Shown piece by piece: positions 32,001-38,917 of a stretch of DNA of 64,000 bases (position 1 is the first letter of the stretch; every line of letters starts with the position of its first letter). The translations under genes and the position numbers were made by a program. The notes under the pieces are model-generated. The model was not told where the DNA came from and searched no databases. It worked only from the letters and a program-made list of their open reading frames with translations. The stretch is from a virus, in the IMG/VR virus record IMGVR_UViG_3300042430_000335, positions 24,519 to 88,518 of that record; one strand, given 5' to 3'.

Positions 32001-33825
32001 TGCTTTATTATCTAATACAATTGGTGGTTCAAATGTCTCTATAGGTTTTTGCTCATTAGTTAATAACACTTCAGGCGGTAATAACACAGCAATAAACAGA
32101 TACTCATTACTTTATAATACCACAGGTGCTAATAATACCGCGGTGGGTGTTGCTAGTTTGTTTGCTAATACTGTTGGTACTTCTAATACTGCTATAGGTG
32201 TTGACTCGTTAAGATGTAACACAGCATCAAACAATACAGCAGTAGGTTTCTGCTCATTAAGAAGTAATACTACTGGTGCATACAATACAGCGTTGGGCTG
32301 TAGAGCATTAGTTTGCAATACAATAGGAAACCAAAACACAGGATTAGGTGTTAATGCATTGTTTAGTAACACAACAGGTGTTTGTAATACTGCTGTAGGT
32401 GTAAATGCCTTAAATTCTAATACTGTAGGTAGTAATAATACAGCAGTAGGTCTTCAAGCCCTCTATTCAAACACAGCCTCAAACAACACAGCAGTTGGTT
32501 TTTGTGCATTAAGAAGTACTACTACTGGTATAGACAACGTAGCAGTAGGAGTCTGTGCATTAGAAGCAAATACAATAGGAAGTGACAATACTGCTATTGG
32601 TTCTTTAGCATTAGCAAGTAACACTACAGGAACTCTCAATATAGCTATTGGTAGACTTGCTTCAGAAAAAAATACAACTGCAGTCAATAATATATCTATA
32701 GGTGTTGAAGCTCTTAGATGTAACACAACAGGCTGTAATAACGTAGCAATAGGTAGAAGCGCTTTAAGAGTAAATACAGGCAGGTATTTAACAGCAGTAG
32801 GTGACAGAACATTATATTCAAACACATCAGGCACAGGAAACTCTGCATTTGGTAGAACAGCTCTATTTACTAATACAACAGGAATAAATAACACTGCTGT
32901 TGGATATTCATCACTACAACAAAACGTTACTGGAGGCGGTAATACTGCTGTAGGGTTTTATTCTCTACAAGCAAATACAGCATCCGATAATACAGCAGTA
33001 GGATTTTGCGCATTAAAAGCTAATACTACTGGATATCAAAACACCGCTACTGGAAACCTAGCGCTCTCCTGTAACACTATTGGTTACGGCAACACAGCAA
33101 TGGGATTCTGTGCATTACGCTGTAATACAACAGGTGCAGGAAATACTGCAGTAGGTAAAGGCGCTTTAAATCTCAACACTACTGGTCTTTGGAATACAGC
33201 TGTTGGAGATAGAGCTTTAAATTCTAATGATGTAGGTAGAGCAAATATTGCCGTTGGGCAGTTTGCAATGCAATTTAATAGCAACGGTAAGTATAATATT
33301 GCAATTGGTAATAGTTCTGCTGCTAACTTTTATGCTGGTACAGATAATAATATTGTTATAGGAGACAACGCTACAACTTCTGCAATAGATAATCACACCG
33401 TATGGGGTAACGCAAACAACAACGTTTGCAACTGCGTATATGCAGCTTGGTCTGTAGTGTCAGACTGTCGTGATAAGACAAATATTAAACCTCTTCCAGA
33501 TGGTTTAGGTCTCAACTTCATTAAGAAGATTAAGCCTGTAACCTACAATTGGGACAACCGTGATAACTATGTTAAGGAGTGTGGGTTTGAGTATGGAACA
33601 AAAGATGGTACGCTGTCTGGTGTAAGAGAACATTATGGAGTGATAGCTCAGGATGTGAAAGCTGCTATAGATGAGCTAGGAGTAAAGTTTGATGCTCTGG
33701 GACATGATGAAGATAAAGATGCCTATCGTGTAACATATGAAGAACTCATAGCACCAATTATCAAAGCTATACAAGAGCTAGATGGAAGAGTGGAAAATCT
33801 AGAAAAAAGTTGTGGAAATAAATAA
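26053..33825 (+). CDS. Giant tail fibre: adaptor, GTS collagen-like stalk, YadA-head-like repeats, S74 chaperone
   Basis: A 2,590-residue protein. Residues 1-50 are the adaptor shared with the two upstream proteins. Residues 50-325 are beta-rich, baseplate-proximal. Residues about 328-702 and 788-1100 are Gly-X-Y triplets in which X and Y are nearly always Ser, Thr or Ala, separated by a small globular domain. Residues about 1150-2426 are roughly 75 repeats of 17 residues of the NTAVGxxALxxNTTGxx type, like the beta-roll head of YadA adhesins. From about 2471 a Peptidase_S74 intramolecular chaperone follows (SDCRDKTNIK, then HYGVIAQDV), which usually guides trimer folding and cleaves itself off. 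It ends in a short coiled coil. Role: host binding. The Ser/Thr load makes it a candidate glycosylation substrate. Confidence 0.85.
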   Translation: MIVGCEATPCPVILNATCVFYEGENLIYTGINTNDNLQTALEKIDAKFQDATIGYIFDNGIIQLSPGQPVKLGGALIEDTVINSAGYTFTLTGSIETAAFITTGGTSNDFVKGDGSLDSTSYQPAGNYITNLTGDGTASGPGSVPFTLATVNVSPGTFGSSTTVPVVTVNGKGLVTNITPVPINLPSDIIILQGDVSGVGNTGVPLTTTLATVNSNVYGSNTPLKFAVNAKGLVTSAAPLTAGDIIGLLGYTPVPDSRTITINGVTRDLTADRTFNVGTVTSVQAAVPPAFSVTTPPITSFGTINIVATGNTSEYIRGDGALAIFPVTTSGTAGSSGTSGTSGSSGTTGTSGSSGSSSTSGSSGTSGTTGTSGSSGTSATSGTSGTSGTTGTSGTTGTSGTTGTSGSSGTSGSTGTSGTSGTSATSGTSGTSATDGTGGTSGTSGTSATSGTSGTTGTSGSSGTSGTSGSSGTDGSGGTSGTSGSSGTDGTSATSGTSGTTGTSGTSATSGTSGTSGISGTDGSGGTSGTSGTSATSGSSGSSGTNGSAGTSGTSGTSATSGSSGSSGSSGSSGTTGTSGTAGTSGTSGTNGSAGSSGTSGTSGSSGTTGTSGTAGTSGTTGTSGTSGSSGTSGTSATSGTSGTNGTGGTSGTTGTSGTSGTSGTNGSGGTSGTSATSGTSGTSATSGTSGTAGTTGTSGSSGLSGDRFATTSTSTYTLGAVGTTGTITVGTGLAYTIAQSIIVAYDANNHVEAEVTSYNPATGSLSFIVFRLTGSGTYSTWQVNLDGATGGDGSSGSSGTSGTSATAGTSGTTGTSGSSGSSGTTGTSGTSGSPGTSGTSATSGTSGTTGTSGTTGTSGTSGSSGTSGTNGSGGTSGTSGTTGTSGTAGSSGTSGTSATSGSSGTSGTNGTGGTSGTSGTTGTSGSSGTSATSGSSGSSGSSATSGTSGTSGTNGSAGSSGSSGSSGSSGSSGTAGTAGSPGTSGTSGSSGTTGTSGTSGTTGTSGTTGTSGTSGLSGSSGTSGTNGTGGTSGTSGSSGTAGSSGTAGSSGTSGTAGTSGTNGSGGTSGTSGSSATSGTSGTTGTSGSSGTAGSSGTSVAVAGTPEYIVKFTSSTTIGDSKTCQKTNGDLCVNLVGGSGVDVGKGGGSIASNTIVGTNALQYNSTGVQNTAVGLYALRNNNIGTFNTAMGSQALRANTSGTGNTAVGHQSLYKNTTGISNTAVGQGALICNTVGNSNTAVGREALNLNTASNNTALGFSALRNNTTGTDNTAVGRLTLSNNTVGASNVAIGGLSLLNNTSGATNTAIGASTLRYNTVGTNNIAVGLNALFCNTTGNCNLAIGINALYCNTASNNTAVGFCALRSNTTGTYNTAIGRSSLASNTIGTYNSALGFYALIGNTTGNCNLAVGVNALRCNTVGGNNIALGVHALCLNTASSNTAVGASALRNNTTGVFNTAVGFNTLLSNTTGYSNTAVGYRTLQCNTRGLDNTSIGTLSSCCNTTGCYNTVVGSSALRYNTTGNSNVAMGFFALRQNTASNNTAVGFCALRSNTTGNSNIALGPYALRKNTTACANVAIGTSALENNTTGTNNTAVGTLALYTNVVGTNNTALGRNALFANTASNNTAVGFCALRSNTTGTVNTAIGTDALSSNTSGERNIAIGANALQNNLIGNRNTAIGQGSLYKNTASYNTAVGYFTLACNTTGISNTAVGVRALTKNTIGVGNIAVGGGALQYNLSGTCNTAIGLQSLLCNTAGVNNTAIGHQSLYCNTASANTAVGFCALRSNTTGAYNVTIGVSSLKNNTTGAANTAVGVDALYSNTVGLNNTALGRSALLCNTASNNTAVGLQALRSNTTGTSNTAVGLQALFSNTVGINNAAFGHGALFNNTTGYNNNAFGNSALANNTVGANNTAMGQTALYKNTTGVNNVAIGREALTQNLVGACNTALGTRALECNLASNNTAVGFCALRSNTTGTSNVAIGGNALLSNTIGGSNVSIGFCSLVNNTSGGNNTAINRYSLLYNTTGANNTAVGVASLFANTVGTSNTAIGVDSLRCNTASNNTAVGFCSLRSNTTGAYNTALGCRALVCNTIGNQNTGLGVNALFSNTTGVCNTAVGVNALNSNTVGSNNTAVGLQALYSNTASNNTAVGFCALRSTTTGIDNVAVGVCALEANTIGSDNTAIGSLALASNTTGTLNIAIGRLASEKNTTAVNNISIGVEALRCNTTGCNNVAIGRSALRVNTGRYLTAVGDRTLYSNTSGTGNSAFGRTALFTNTTGINNTAVGYSSLQQNVTGGGNTAVGFYSLQANTASDNTAVGFCALKANTTGYQNTATGNLALSCNTIGYGNTAMGFCALRCNTTGAGNTAVGKGALNLNTTGLWNTAVGDRALNSNDVGRANIAVGQFAMQFNSNGKYNIAIGNSSAANFYAGTDNNIVIGDNATTSAIDNHTVWGNANNNVCNCVYAAWSVVSDCRDKTNIKPLPDGLGLNFIKKIKPVTYNWDNRDNYVKECGFEYGTKDGTLSGVREHYGVIAQDVKAAIDELGVKFDALGHDEDKDAYRVTYEELIAPIIKAIQELDGRVENLEKSCGNK
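27037..28160 (+). repeat. Collagen-like Gly-Thr-Ser repeat block 1 (coding)
   Basis: About 125 consecutive Gly-X-Y triplets, dominated by GTS, GSS, GTT and SAT-containing variants, with no proline. Synonymous codons are thoroughly mixed, so the DNA is less repetitive than the protein. The block also creates long spurious reading frames on both strands. Confidence 0.9.
28418..29352 (+). repeat. Collagen-like Gly-Thr-Ser repeat block 2 (coding)
   Basis: About 104 Gly-X-Y triplets of the same composition as block 1, with only two prolines (both as GSPGTSG). It is separated from block 1 by a globular insert of about 85 residues (about 28160-28418). Confidence 0.9.
29500..33330 (+). repeat. YadA-head-like 51-base repeats (coding)
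   Basis: About 75 units of 17 residues (51 bases). Twelve units are one residue shorter and read N(T/L)AS-x-NTA instead of NTTGxxNTA; they begin near 29799, 30099, 30352, 30655, 30906, 31108, 31360, 31560, 31915, 32218, 32469 and 32975. Gaps between them are about 200, 250, 300, 350 or 500 bases, which equals whole numbers of 51-base units plus one of 48, so the array has a higher-order structure. Confidence 0.85.
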
Positions 33826-33840
33826 AACTACATATATTTG
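33809..33840 (+). promoter_or_regulatory. Bacteroidota-type promoter of the glycan/sulfation operon
   Basis: GTTG at 33809-33812, exactly 20 bases, then TATATTTG at 33833-33840. If the last G lies at about -4, transcription starts at the A of the ATG at 33844, giving a leaderless mRNA. Confidence 0.7.
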
Positions 33841-33843
33841 CCT

Positions 33844-34503
33844 ATGCGTAGAGTGCTCATAGGTACACCCTCATATGATGGAAGGATAGATGTTTGGTTT
33901 GCAAACTCGCTCTTGGGTACGGTTAAACTGGCTTATGAAAAGGAAATATTTGTCCACGCCATCTATACAAGCTATGACAGTCTCATCCAAAGAGCTAGAA
34001 ACAGTCTATTTAGACTTGCTATGGAGGGAGGGTATGACGATCTGTTCTTTATAGATTCTGATGCTGAATGGGAACCAGAATGGTTTTTCAGGCTTTTGGA
34101 TAGACCAGAACCATTTATAGGTGGGGCTCTTGTAAAAAAGAGTGATAAGAATGAGGGGTATACAGTGAAGTTGATGGACAAAACTCTTAAGAAGTCTAAG
34201 GATGAAAAGCTTATAGAAGTGGATGGTGTAGGTACTGGCTTCCTCAAAATAAGTAGATTTGCATTGGAGAAGCTTTGGGATATAAGTGATGAGTATATGA
34301 GTGAAGGTGAAAAGCATAGAATGGTGTGTGACATAAAGGTGGAGAATGGTGATCTTATATCTGAAGACTACATCCTTTGTAACAAGTGGAAATCCTTAGG
34401 ATATAAGGTGTGGTTAGATCCAACCATTACACTCAACCACATAGGAACAAAGAAATTCAAGGGTGATTTTAATACCTTTATAACAAAACACGGATATGTT
34501 TGA
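33844..34503 (+). CDS. GT-A type glycosyltransferase
   Basis: A 219-residue protein from the ATG at 33844. An in-frame TTG at 33838 lies inside the promoter -7 box and is rejected as start. The N-terminus VLIGTPSYDGRID and the segment FIDSDAEWEPEW, with an Asp-Ser-Asp metal site near residue 75, fit a GT-A nucleotide-sugar transferase. The C-terminal part has EDYILCNKWKSLGYKVWLDP, as in family-2-like enzymes where a late acidic residue acts as base. It is first in the operon and overlaps the next gene by 8 bases. Substrate unknown; the setting beside the giant Ser/Thr-rich fibre suggests virion or cell-surface glycan work. Confidence 0.75.
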   Translation: MRRVLIGTPSYDGRIDVWFANSLLGTVKLAYEKEIFVHAIYTSYDSLIQRARNSLFRLAMEGGYDDLFFIDSDAEWEPEWFFRLLDRPEPFIGGALVKKSDKNEGYTVKLMDKTLKKSKDEKLIEVDGVGTGFLKISRFALEKLWDISDEYMSEGEKHRMVCDIKVENGDLISEDYILCNKWKSLGYKVWLDPTITLNHIGTKKFKGDFNTFITKHGYV

Positions 34504-35407
34504 TAAACCAATGGGCGGTACAGAGCTTATGTATAATGAACTCATGAGAAGACTGCCTGAAGAATATAAAGACAAATGGTCTATATTCAACTACATAGGA
34601 GATGCTGACTTTGAAAAACCTACCATCTATTGGAACCAGTTGAGCTATGACCAACAGGCTGTACAATGGTTGACAGATCCTAAGAACGTTGAAGCAATTG
34701 ATCAGTTTGTTTTTGTAAGTCACTGGCAATCAGAATATTATAGGAAACTATTCAACATTCCTGGATACAAAACTTCTGTTATAAAGAACGCTTGTGTTGG
34801 TGTAGAACCACGTAAACCAGGAGAAAGAGATATAGTGAAGCTTTGTTATACGTCCACACCCTTCAGAGGACTTGATGTTCTTCTAAAGGCATGGGATATA
34901 CTTAAGCTTAAAAACTGTGAACTACATGTTTTCTCTAGCTGTAAAATATATGGAGAAGACTTTGCTTCTACAGAAGATCCTAAATATACAGACTTATATA
35001 ACGCCTGTCTAAACACAGAAGGAATTGTATACAGAGGATCTATTCCTAACGAGGAGCTGAGGAAGGAACTTTCCAGCTTTGACATTTTAGCCTATCCCTG
35101 TACATTTGAGGAAACCTCTTGTATAGCTGTGATAGAAGCTCTGTCAGCTGGTCTAAGGGTGGTAACAAGTAACATAGGAGCACTGCCTGAAACTACAGAA
35201 GGATGGGCAACTATCTATCCCTATCTGATGGATAAGGATAAACATGCTGAGGTGTTTGCTTCCATTCTTAAGAAAGAAATAGAAGCTGTGAGAAACGGAA
35301 TGCACCTTGAAGAACAAGTGAAGACATATGCTCCTAAGTGGAGCTGGGACAATAGAATAAACCAATGGACAAACTATTTAGACACATTGACCCCAAAAGA
35401 GCTTTAG
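34496..35407 (+). CDS. GT4-like (GT-B fold) glycosyltransferase
   Basis: A 303-residue protein. MGGTELMYNEL at the N-terminus resembles the acceptor-side loop of GT4 enzymes. CYTSTPFRGLDVLLKAW is the usual donor-domain start and FEETSCIAVIEALSAG (around 205-222) is the EX7E retaining-transferase motif, with Glu contacting the nucleotide sugar. It is somewhat shorter than typical GT4 proteins, with a reduced N-terminal domain. It overlaps the gene before by 8 bases and the FkbM methyltransferase after by 43 bases, so the operon is tightly packed. Donor and acceptor cannot be told from sequence. Confidence 0.8.
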   Translation: MFDKPMGGTELMYNELMRRLPEEYKDKWSIFNYIGDADFEKPTIYWNQLSYDQQAVQWLTDPKNVEAIDQFVFVSHWQSEYYRKLFNIPGYKTSVIKNACVGVEPRKPGERDIVKLCYTSTPFRGLDVLLKAWDILKLKNCELHVFSSCKIYGEDFASTEDPKYTDLYNACLNTEGIVYRGSIPNEELRKELSSFDILAYPCTFEETSCIAVIEALSAGLRVVTSNIGALPETTEGWATIYPYLMDKDKHAEVFASILKKEIEAVRNGMHLEEQVKTYAPKWSWDNRINQWTNYLDTLTPKEL

Positions 35408-35964
35408 ACATAGGGGCACATGTAGGTTCTTTTACTAAAGAACTCTACTATAAATTCCCTGAGTGTCAAATAGTTATGATAGAGGCTAACAAAAACTGTG
35501 AGCCCTATCTAAGACTGCTGGGTAAGCCCTACGAAATTGTAGCTCTGTCTGATAAAAATGGAACAGCTGAGTTACATATAGAGGATGTAAATCCAATTGG
35601 TACAGGAAGTTCCTTGTATAAGGAGAACACCAATTGGTACACAGAGGGTAAAACACAGACAGTGATTACAAAGCGCCTAGATGATTGCAACTACTTTGAT
35701 GGAGCTCCTATAGATTTCATTAAACTAGATGTACAAGGTTCTGAGTTAGACATAATTAGAGGTGGTGAGAATACAATAAAAAATACTACCTTTGTAATGA
35801 TGGAGGTGTCCTTACTTGAATACAATCAGGGAGCACCTCTCATGGATGCTGTGGTGAACAAGATGATAGACCTTGGGTTTTATATTGTAGATATTGTTGA
35901 CTACCATTGTTCTAACGGCATCATCTTCCAATTGGACTTATTATTTAAAAACTTAAAACAATAA
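35365..35964 (+). CDS. FkbM-family methyltransferase
   Basis: A 199-residue protein. RALDIGAHVGSFT (residues 12-24) is the SAM-binding motif I, MIEANKNCEPYL follows with the acidic ribose-binding residue, and IDFIKLDVQGSELDIIRGG (about 115-133) is the hallmark of the FkbM family. Known members methylate hydroxyls of sugars or natural products. Its start lies 43 bases inside the upstream glycosyltransferase gene. Here it probably caps or decorates a glycan made by the neighbouring transferases. Confidence 0.8.
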   Translation: MDKLFRHIDPKRALDIGAHVGSFTKELYYKFPECQIVMIEANKNCEPYLRLLGKPYEIVALSDKNGTAELHIEDVNPIGTGSSLYKENTNWYTEGKTQTVITKRLDDCNYFDGAPIDFIKLDVQGSELDIIRGGENTIKNTTFVMMEVSLLEYNQGAPLMDAVVNKMIDLGFYIVDIVDYHCSNGIIFQLDLLFKNLKQ

Positions 35965-35970
35965 TTAGCT

Positions 35971-36321
35971 ATGAAAATGCTTTTTGCAAAGATCAATCCC
36001 GTTGCTGAAATTCCTGAAATGGAATCTCCTTTTGCCTATGATGTTAAAACAGCTGACTATCTAACAGCGGTAGCATCTCCTTATCGCTTAGGTGCTGAAG
36101 AAGTGAGCTTTAGTCTCATCTATGGTACTGCTACATTTGATGCTGAAGGAAACATGGAAACCTTCAAACGTCTGTTGGGCGGTAGCCTCAACTTGGGTGC
36201 TCCTTACATTCAAGAGTGGGGTATTGATGACACTGTAATTCTTGGCACTATTTGTGAGCAAGTAGGAACAGAAGCTGTTGAGTTTATTGAAGGAAATCCA
36301 AAGGACTTCAATCCATTCTAA
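35971..36321 (+). CDS. Conserved-looking protein of unknown function
   Basis: A 116-residue acidic protein without a membrane segment, signal peptide or Cys cluster. It is rich in hydrophobic beta-like stretches (EEVSFSLIYGTATFD and TVILGTICEQVG). I do not recognise the family. It lies in the same direction 6 bases after the methyltransferase and 25 bases before the sulfotransferase, so it belongs to the glycan/sulfation operon by position. It could be a structural or accessory protein; nothing in the sequence decides. Confidence 0.5.
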   Translation: MKMLFAKINPVAEIPEMESPFAYDVKTADYLTAVASPYRLGAEEVSFSLIYGTATFDAEGNMETFKRLLGGSLNLGAPYIQEWGIDDTVILGTICEQVGTEAVEFIEGNPKDFNPF

Positions 36322-36346
36322 TTGAACATTAAAACCAACAAACATA

Positions 36347-37168
36347 ATGGTCAAGAAGATATTCTACAACAGCTCTCTCCCAAGAGCTGGAAGTACCCTT
36401 ATTCAAAACATTCTAGCACAGAATCCAGAGATTCATTCCACTCCTACATCTGGCATCTTTGAGATGTACACAAATGCCCGTAACTATTTCTCTAACGGAT
36501 TAGAGTTTAAGGCACAGGATCAACAACTCATGGAAGCAGGGTTTAAGGGAATGTTGAAAGATGGACTCTATGGATTCTATAATGCTATAACAGAACGTCC
36601 GTATGTTATGGAAAAATCTAGGGGTTGGGCAATGGAGCGTGATTTTCTTCATGCCTTTGATCCCAACCCCAAGATTATTTGCATGATTAGGGACATCCGT
36701 GCTATATATTCTTCTCTAGAGAAGAAGTATAGACAGAACCCTTTGGTGGACACAAACATTGCTAACTGGGGAAACCTAACAGGTACCACCACAGATAAGC
36801 GTATGGTGGTGTGGTCCAACAATCCTCCTATTGGTCCAGCTCTGGACCGATTATACCAGACACTCGTAGCTGGTACACATCAACACATCCTATTTATTAA
36901 ATTTGAAGAACTGTGTATAGATCCTAATGCGCAACTAAAGCGCATCTATGACTATCTAGAGATTCCGTTCTTCCAACATGACTTCAAAAATATTCAACAA
37001 TACTCCACAGAAGATGATAAGTGGTATGGAATATTTGGAGATCATGTCATTCGTGGTGAACTCAAACCTGTAAAGGATGATTATCGTGAAGTGTTAGGAC
37101 CTAATGCTTGTAAGATAATAGAGGACAGTTATAGATGGTTCTTTAATGATTTTGGATATAAAATATAA
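36347..37168 (+). CDS. PAPS-dependent sulfotransferase
   Basis: A 273-residue protein. SLPRAGSTLIQNILAQ (residues 9-24) is the 5'-phosphosulfate-binding loop of sulfotransferases and IRDIRAIYSSLEKKYR (about 121-136) is the 3'-phosphate-binding segment, in the right order and spacing for the fold. The enzyme moves sulfate from PAPS to a hydroxyl or amine, on a glycan, protein or lipid. An APS kinase and a nucleotidyltransferase follow two genes later, so the phage appears able to support its own PAPS supply. The acceptor is unknown; fibre glycans are the nearest candidate. The protein lacks a signal peptide, so it is probably cytoplasmic. Confidence 0.8.
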   Translation: MVKKIFYNSSLPRAGSTLIQNILAQNPEIHSTPTSGIFEMYTNARNYFSNGLEFKAQDQQLMEAGFKGMLKDGLYGFYNAITERPYVMEKSRGWAMERDFLHAFDPNPKIICMIRDIRAIYSSLEKKYRQNPLVDTNIANWGNLTGTTTDKRMVVWSNNPPIGPALDRLYQTLVAGTHQHILFIKFEELCIDPNAQLKRIYDYLEIPFFQHDFKNIQQYSTEDDKWYGIFGDHVIRGELKPVKDDYREVLGPNACKIIEDSYRWFFNDFGYKI

Positions 37169-37171
37169 CCA

Positions 37172-38119
37172 ATGAACGTAGGATATAAAACAGAAGCAGA
37201 AGCAGAAGAAAAACTAACAGTGTTAGAAGACCGTTCTGTAGATAGTAATAAGTATGTTGTATGGCACATCGAAGGTGGGTTAGGAAAGAACATAGCAGCA
37301 ACATCTCTTATAAAGGATGTGAAAGAACGCTATGCTGATAGAAAACTCATTATGGTGGTATCCTATCCAGAGATATTCCTAAACAACCCTAACATACACA
37401 GGGTGTATAGAGTGGGTTCCACTTCTTACTTCTATGATGATTATATAAAGGATAGGGACACTATTGTATTTCGTCATGAGCCTTATTTCCAAAGTGACCA
37501 CATCATGCGTAAGAAGCATCTGATACACAACTGGTGTGACCTGCTTGATGTTTCTTATAAAGAACAGCTTCCTCAGCTTCATCCCAATGCTGTACAGAAG
37601 ATGTTGCAATACAACTGGCAAAGAGAAAAACCTGTAATGGTAATACAAACTAATGGAGGTTCATTTAATAGTACATTCTCTTATGCTTGGACTAGAGACA
37701 TGCCTTATGAAGTAGCTGTGGCTATTGCTGAGCGTTATAGTAACACTCATCACATTATACAGGTGACTAGACCAAACACCAATCTGATTCCTAATGTAGA
37801 ACATGTAACACAACAAATGTCCAACTTTGAAATGTTCTCCATCCTTGCCACATCTCAAAAACGTGTGTTAATAGATTCTTTCTTACAACATGCTGCAGCA
37901 GGAATGGGACTTTCTTCTACAGTGTTATGGGTAGGAACATCTCCTGTCAACTTTGGATATAAGATGCACAATAATATTGTCGCTAAAGATCCTCCTGGCA
38001 CTACAAAGCTTATAGATAGCTACATCTTTGATTATTCCTTTGAAGGAACTGTTCACGAATGTCCTTACAACAGTATAGAGGAAATGTTTGACATTAATAA
38101 CATATTGAAAACTATATGA
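37172..38119 (+). CDS. GT9-like (heptosyltransferase-like) glycosyltransferase
   Basis: A 315-residue protein with a GT-B outline. GGLGKNIAATSLIKDVKERY (about 35-54) and LIMVVSYPEIFLNNPNIHRVY are typical of the N-terminal domain of GT9 enzymes, which include lipopolysaccharide heptosyltransferases. The C-terminal half has FEMFSILATSQKRVLIDSFLQHAA and GLSSTVLWVGTSP, the sugar-nucleotide site. It starts 4 bases after the sulfotransferase and its stop overlaps the APS kinase start (ATGA). A heptose donor is possible, given the heptosyltransferase-like module in the gene at 39104-42523, but this is inference. Confidence 0.7.
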   Translation: MNVGYKTEAEAEEKLTVLEDRSVDSNKYVVWHIEGGLGKNIAATSLIKDVKERYADRKLIMVVSYPEIFLNNPNIHRVYRVGSTSYFYDDYIKDRDTIVFRHEPYFQSDHIMRKKHLIHNWCDLLDVSYKEQLPQLHPNAVQKMLQYNWQREKPVMVIQTNGGSFNSTFSYAWTRDMPYEVAVAIAERYSNTHHIIQVTRPNTNLIPNVEHVTQQMSNFEMFSILATSQKRVLIDSFLQHAAAGMGLSSTVLWVGTSPVNFGYKMHNNIVAKDPPGTTKLIDSYIFDYSFEGTVHECPYNSIEEMFDINNILKTI

Positions 38120-38562
38120 TTATTGCACTCTTTGGACAACCACATAGTGGTAAGTCAACAATAGCAAACCAGTTTCCTTCTTATAAAAATATAGATGGGG
38201 ACAAGCTCAGAGAGTTATTTGCTAACAAGGACTATAGCAGAGAAGGACGTATTAGAAACTTGAACAGAGCTAGTGATATTGCTCACTACCTACATAGTCA
38301 TGGTAATAACATCACTCTATCTCTTGTATATCCATATAAAGAAGCTCGAGACTATCTCAACAGTCTCACAGAAGATGTGTGTTGGATATATTTAACATAT
38401 GAAGGAGAAAGAGGAAGAGAGAAGTTTCATGTTCAAGACTTTGAACAACCTTCAGAAGAAGAAGCTTTGTACATTGATACATCTTCCTTATCTTTGGATC
38501 ATTGTGTACAACTAATAAACAACTACATCAATGCAAAACGTTCTAGCAAAAGCAGCAAGTAA
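38116..38562 (+). CDS. APS kinase-like protein (PAPS synthesis)
   Basis: A 148-residue P-loop kinase. GQPHSGKST (residues 7-15) is the Walker A loop, NIDGDKLRELF holds the Asp-Gly-Asp substrate motif of adenylylsulfate kinases, and SREGRIRNLNRASDIAHYL followed by LVYPYKEARDYL matches the APS-binding helix and the lid region. APS kinase turns APS plus ATP into PAPS, the sulfate donor of the sulfotransferase two genes upstream. GREKFHVQDFEQP is the usual late segment. It overlaps the gene before by 4 bases and the gene after by 32. Assignment is strong by motif; activity is untested. Confidence 0.8.
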   Translation: MIIALFGQPHSGKSTIANQFPSYKNIDGDKLRELFANKDYSREGRIRNLNRASDIAHYLHSHGNNITLSLVYPYKEARDYLNSLTEDVCWIYLTYEGERGREKFHVQDFEQPSEEEALYIDTSSLSLDHCVQLINNYINAKRSSKSSK

Positions 38563-38917
38563 ATCAGGACAATGGGCAATGTTCATTGGTAGATGGCAAC
38601 CATGGCACGAAGGACACAGATGGTTGATTGACCAAGCATTTAACGAAGATAAAAAGGTGCTCTTGTGTATAAGGGATGTTCCTGTGGATGAGAAGAACCC
38701 CTGGTCTGCTATTGAAGTGATGATGAACCTCACTAACGAACTAATAGATCTTGTTGAGGAAGGTAAGTTGAGAATCATCATCATCCCTGATATTGAATCT
38801 ATCAATATTGGTAGAGGAGTGGGTTATGATGTTATAGAACATGTTCCTCCTGCAGACATACATGACATCTCTGCTACAAAGATTAGAGAACAAATGAAAG
38901 CAGAGGGTAAGTTATGA
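38531..38917 (+). CDS. HxGH nucleotidyltransferase beside APS kinase
   Basis: A 128-residue protein of the cytidylyltransferase-like superfamily. GRWQPWHEGHRWL carries the HxGH motif (His-Glu-Gly-His) and ISATKIREQM near the C-terminus is the ISxTxIR motif. ATP sulfurylase, NMN adenylyltransferase and glycerol-3-phosphate cytidylyltransferase share this fold. Its place after an APS kinase suggests it may make or handle APS, as ATP sulfurylase would; it is too short to be a classical one. The start is uncertain: the ATG at 38531 overlaps the upstream gene by 32 bases, and an ATG at 38579 just before FIGRWQP is the alternative. Confidence 0.7.
   Translation: MQNVLAKAASKSGQWAMFIGRWQPWHEGHRWLIDQAFNEDKKVLLCIRDVPVDEKNPWSAIEVMMNLTNELIDLVEEGKLRIIIIPDIESINIGRGVGYDVIEHVPPADIHDISATKIREQMKAEGKL

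Noticed and set aside
27037-33330. Possible CRISPR array from regular repeats
   Set aside because: The 9- and 51-base periodicities are codon-level protein repeats in one open frame, without conserved direct repeats separated by unique spacers; no cas genes are present.
33838-33843. TTG start at 33838 for the first glycosyltransferase
   Set aside because: It overlaps the promoter TATATTTG itself; the ATG at 33844 fits the predicted transcript start.
25500-33900. Diversity-generating retroelement for the fibre
   Set aside because: No reverse transcriptase gene, and no template/variable repeat pair with adenine-specific differences was seen.
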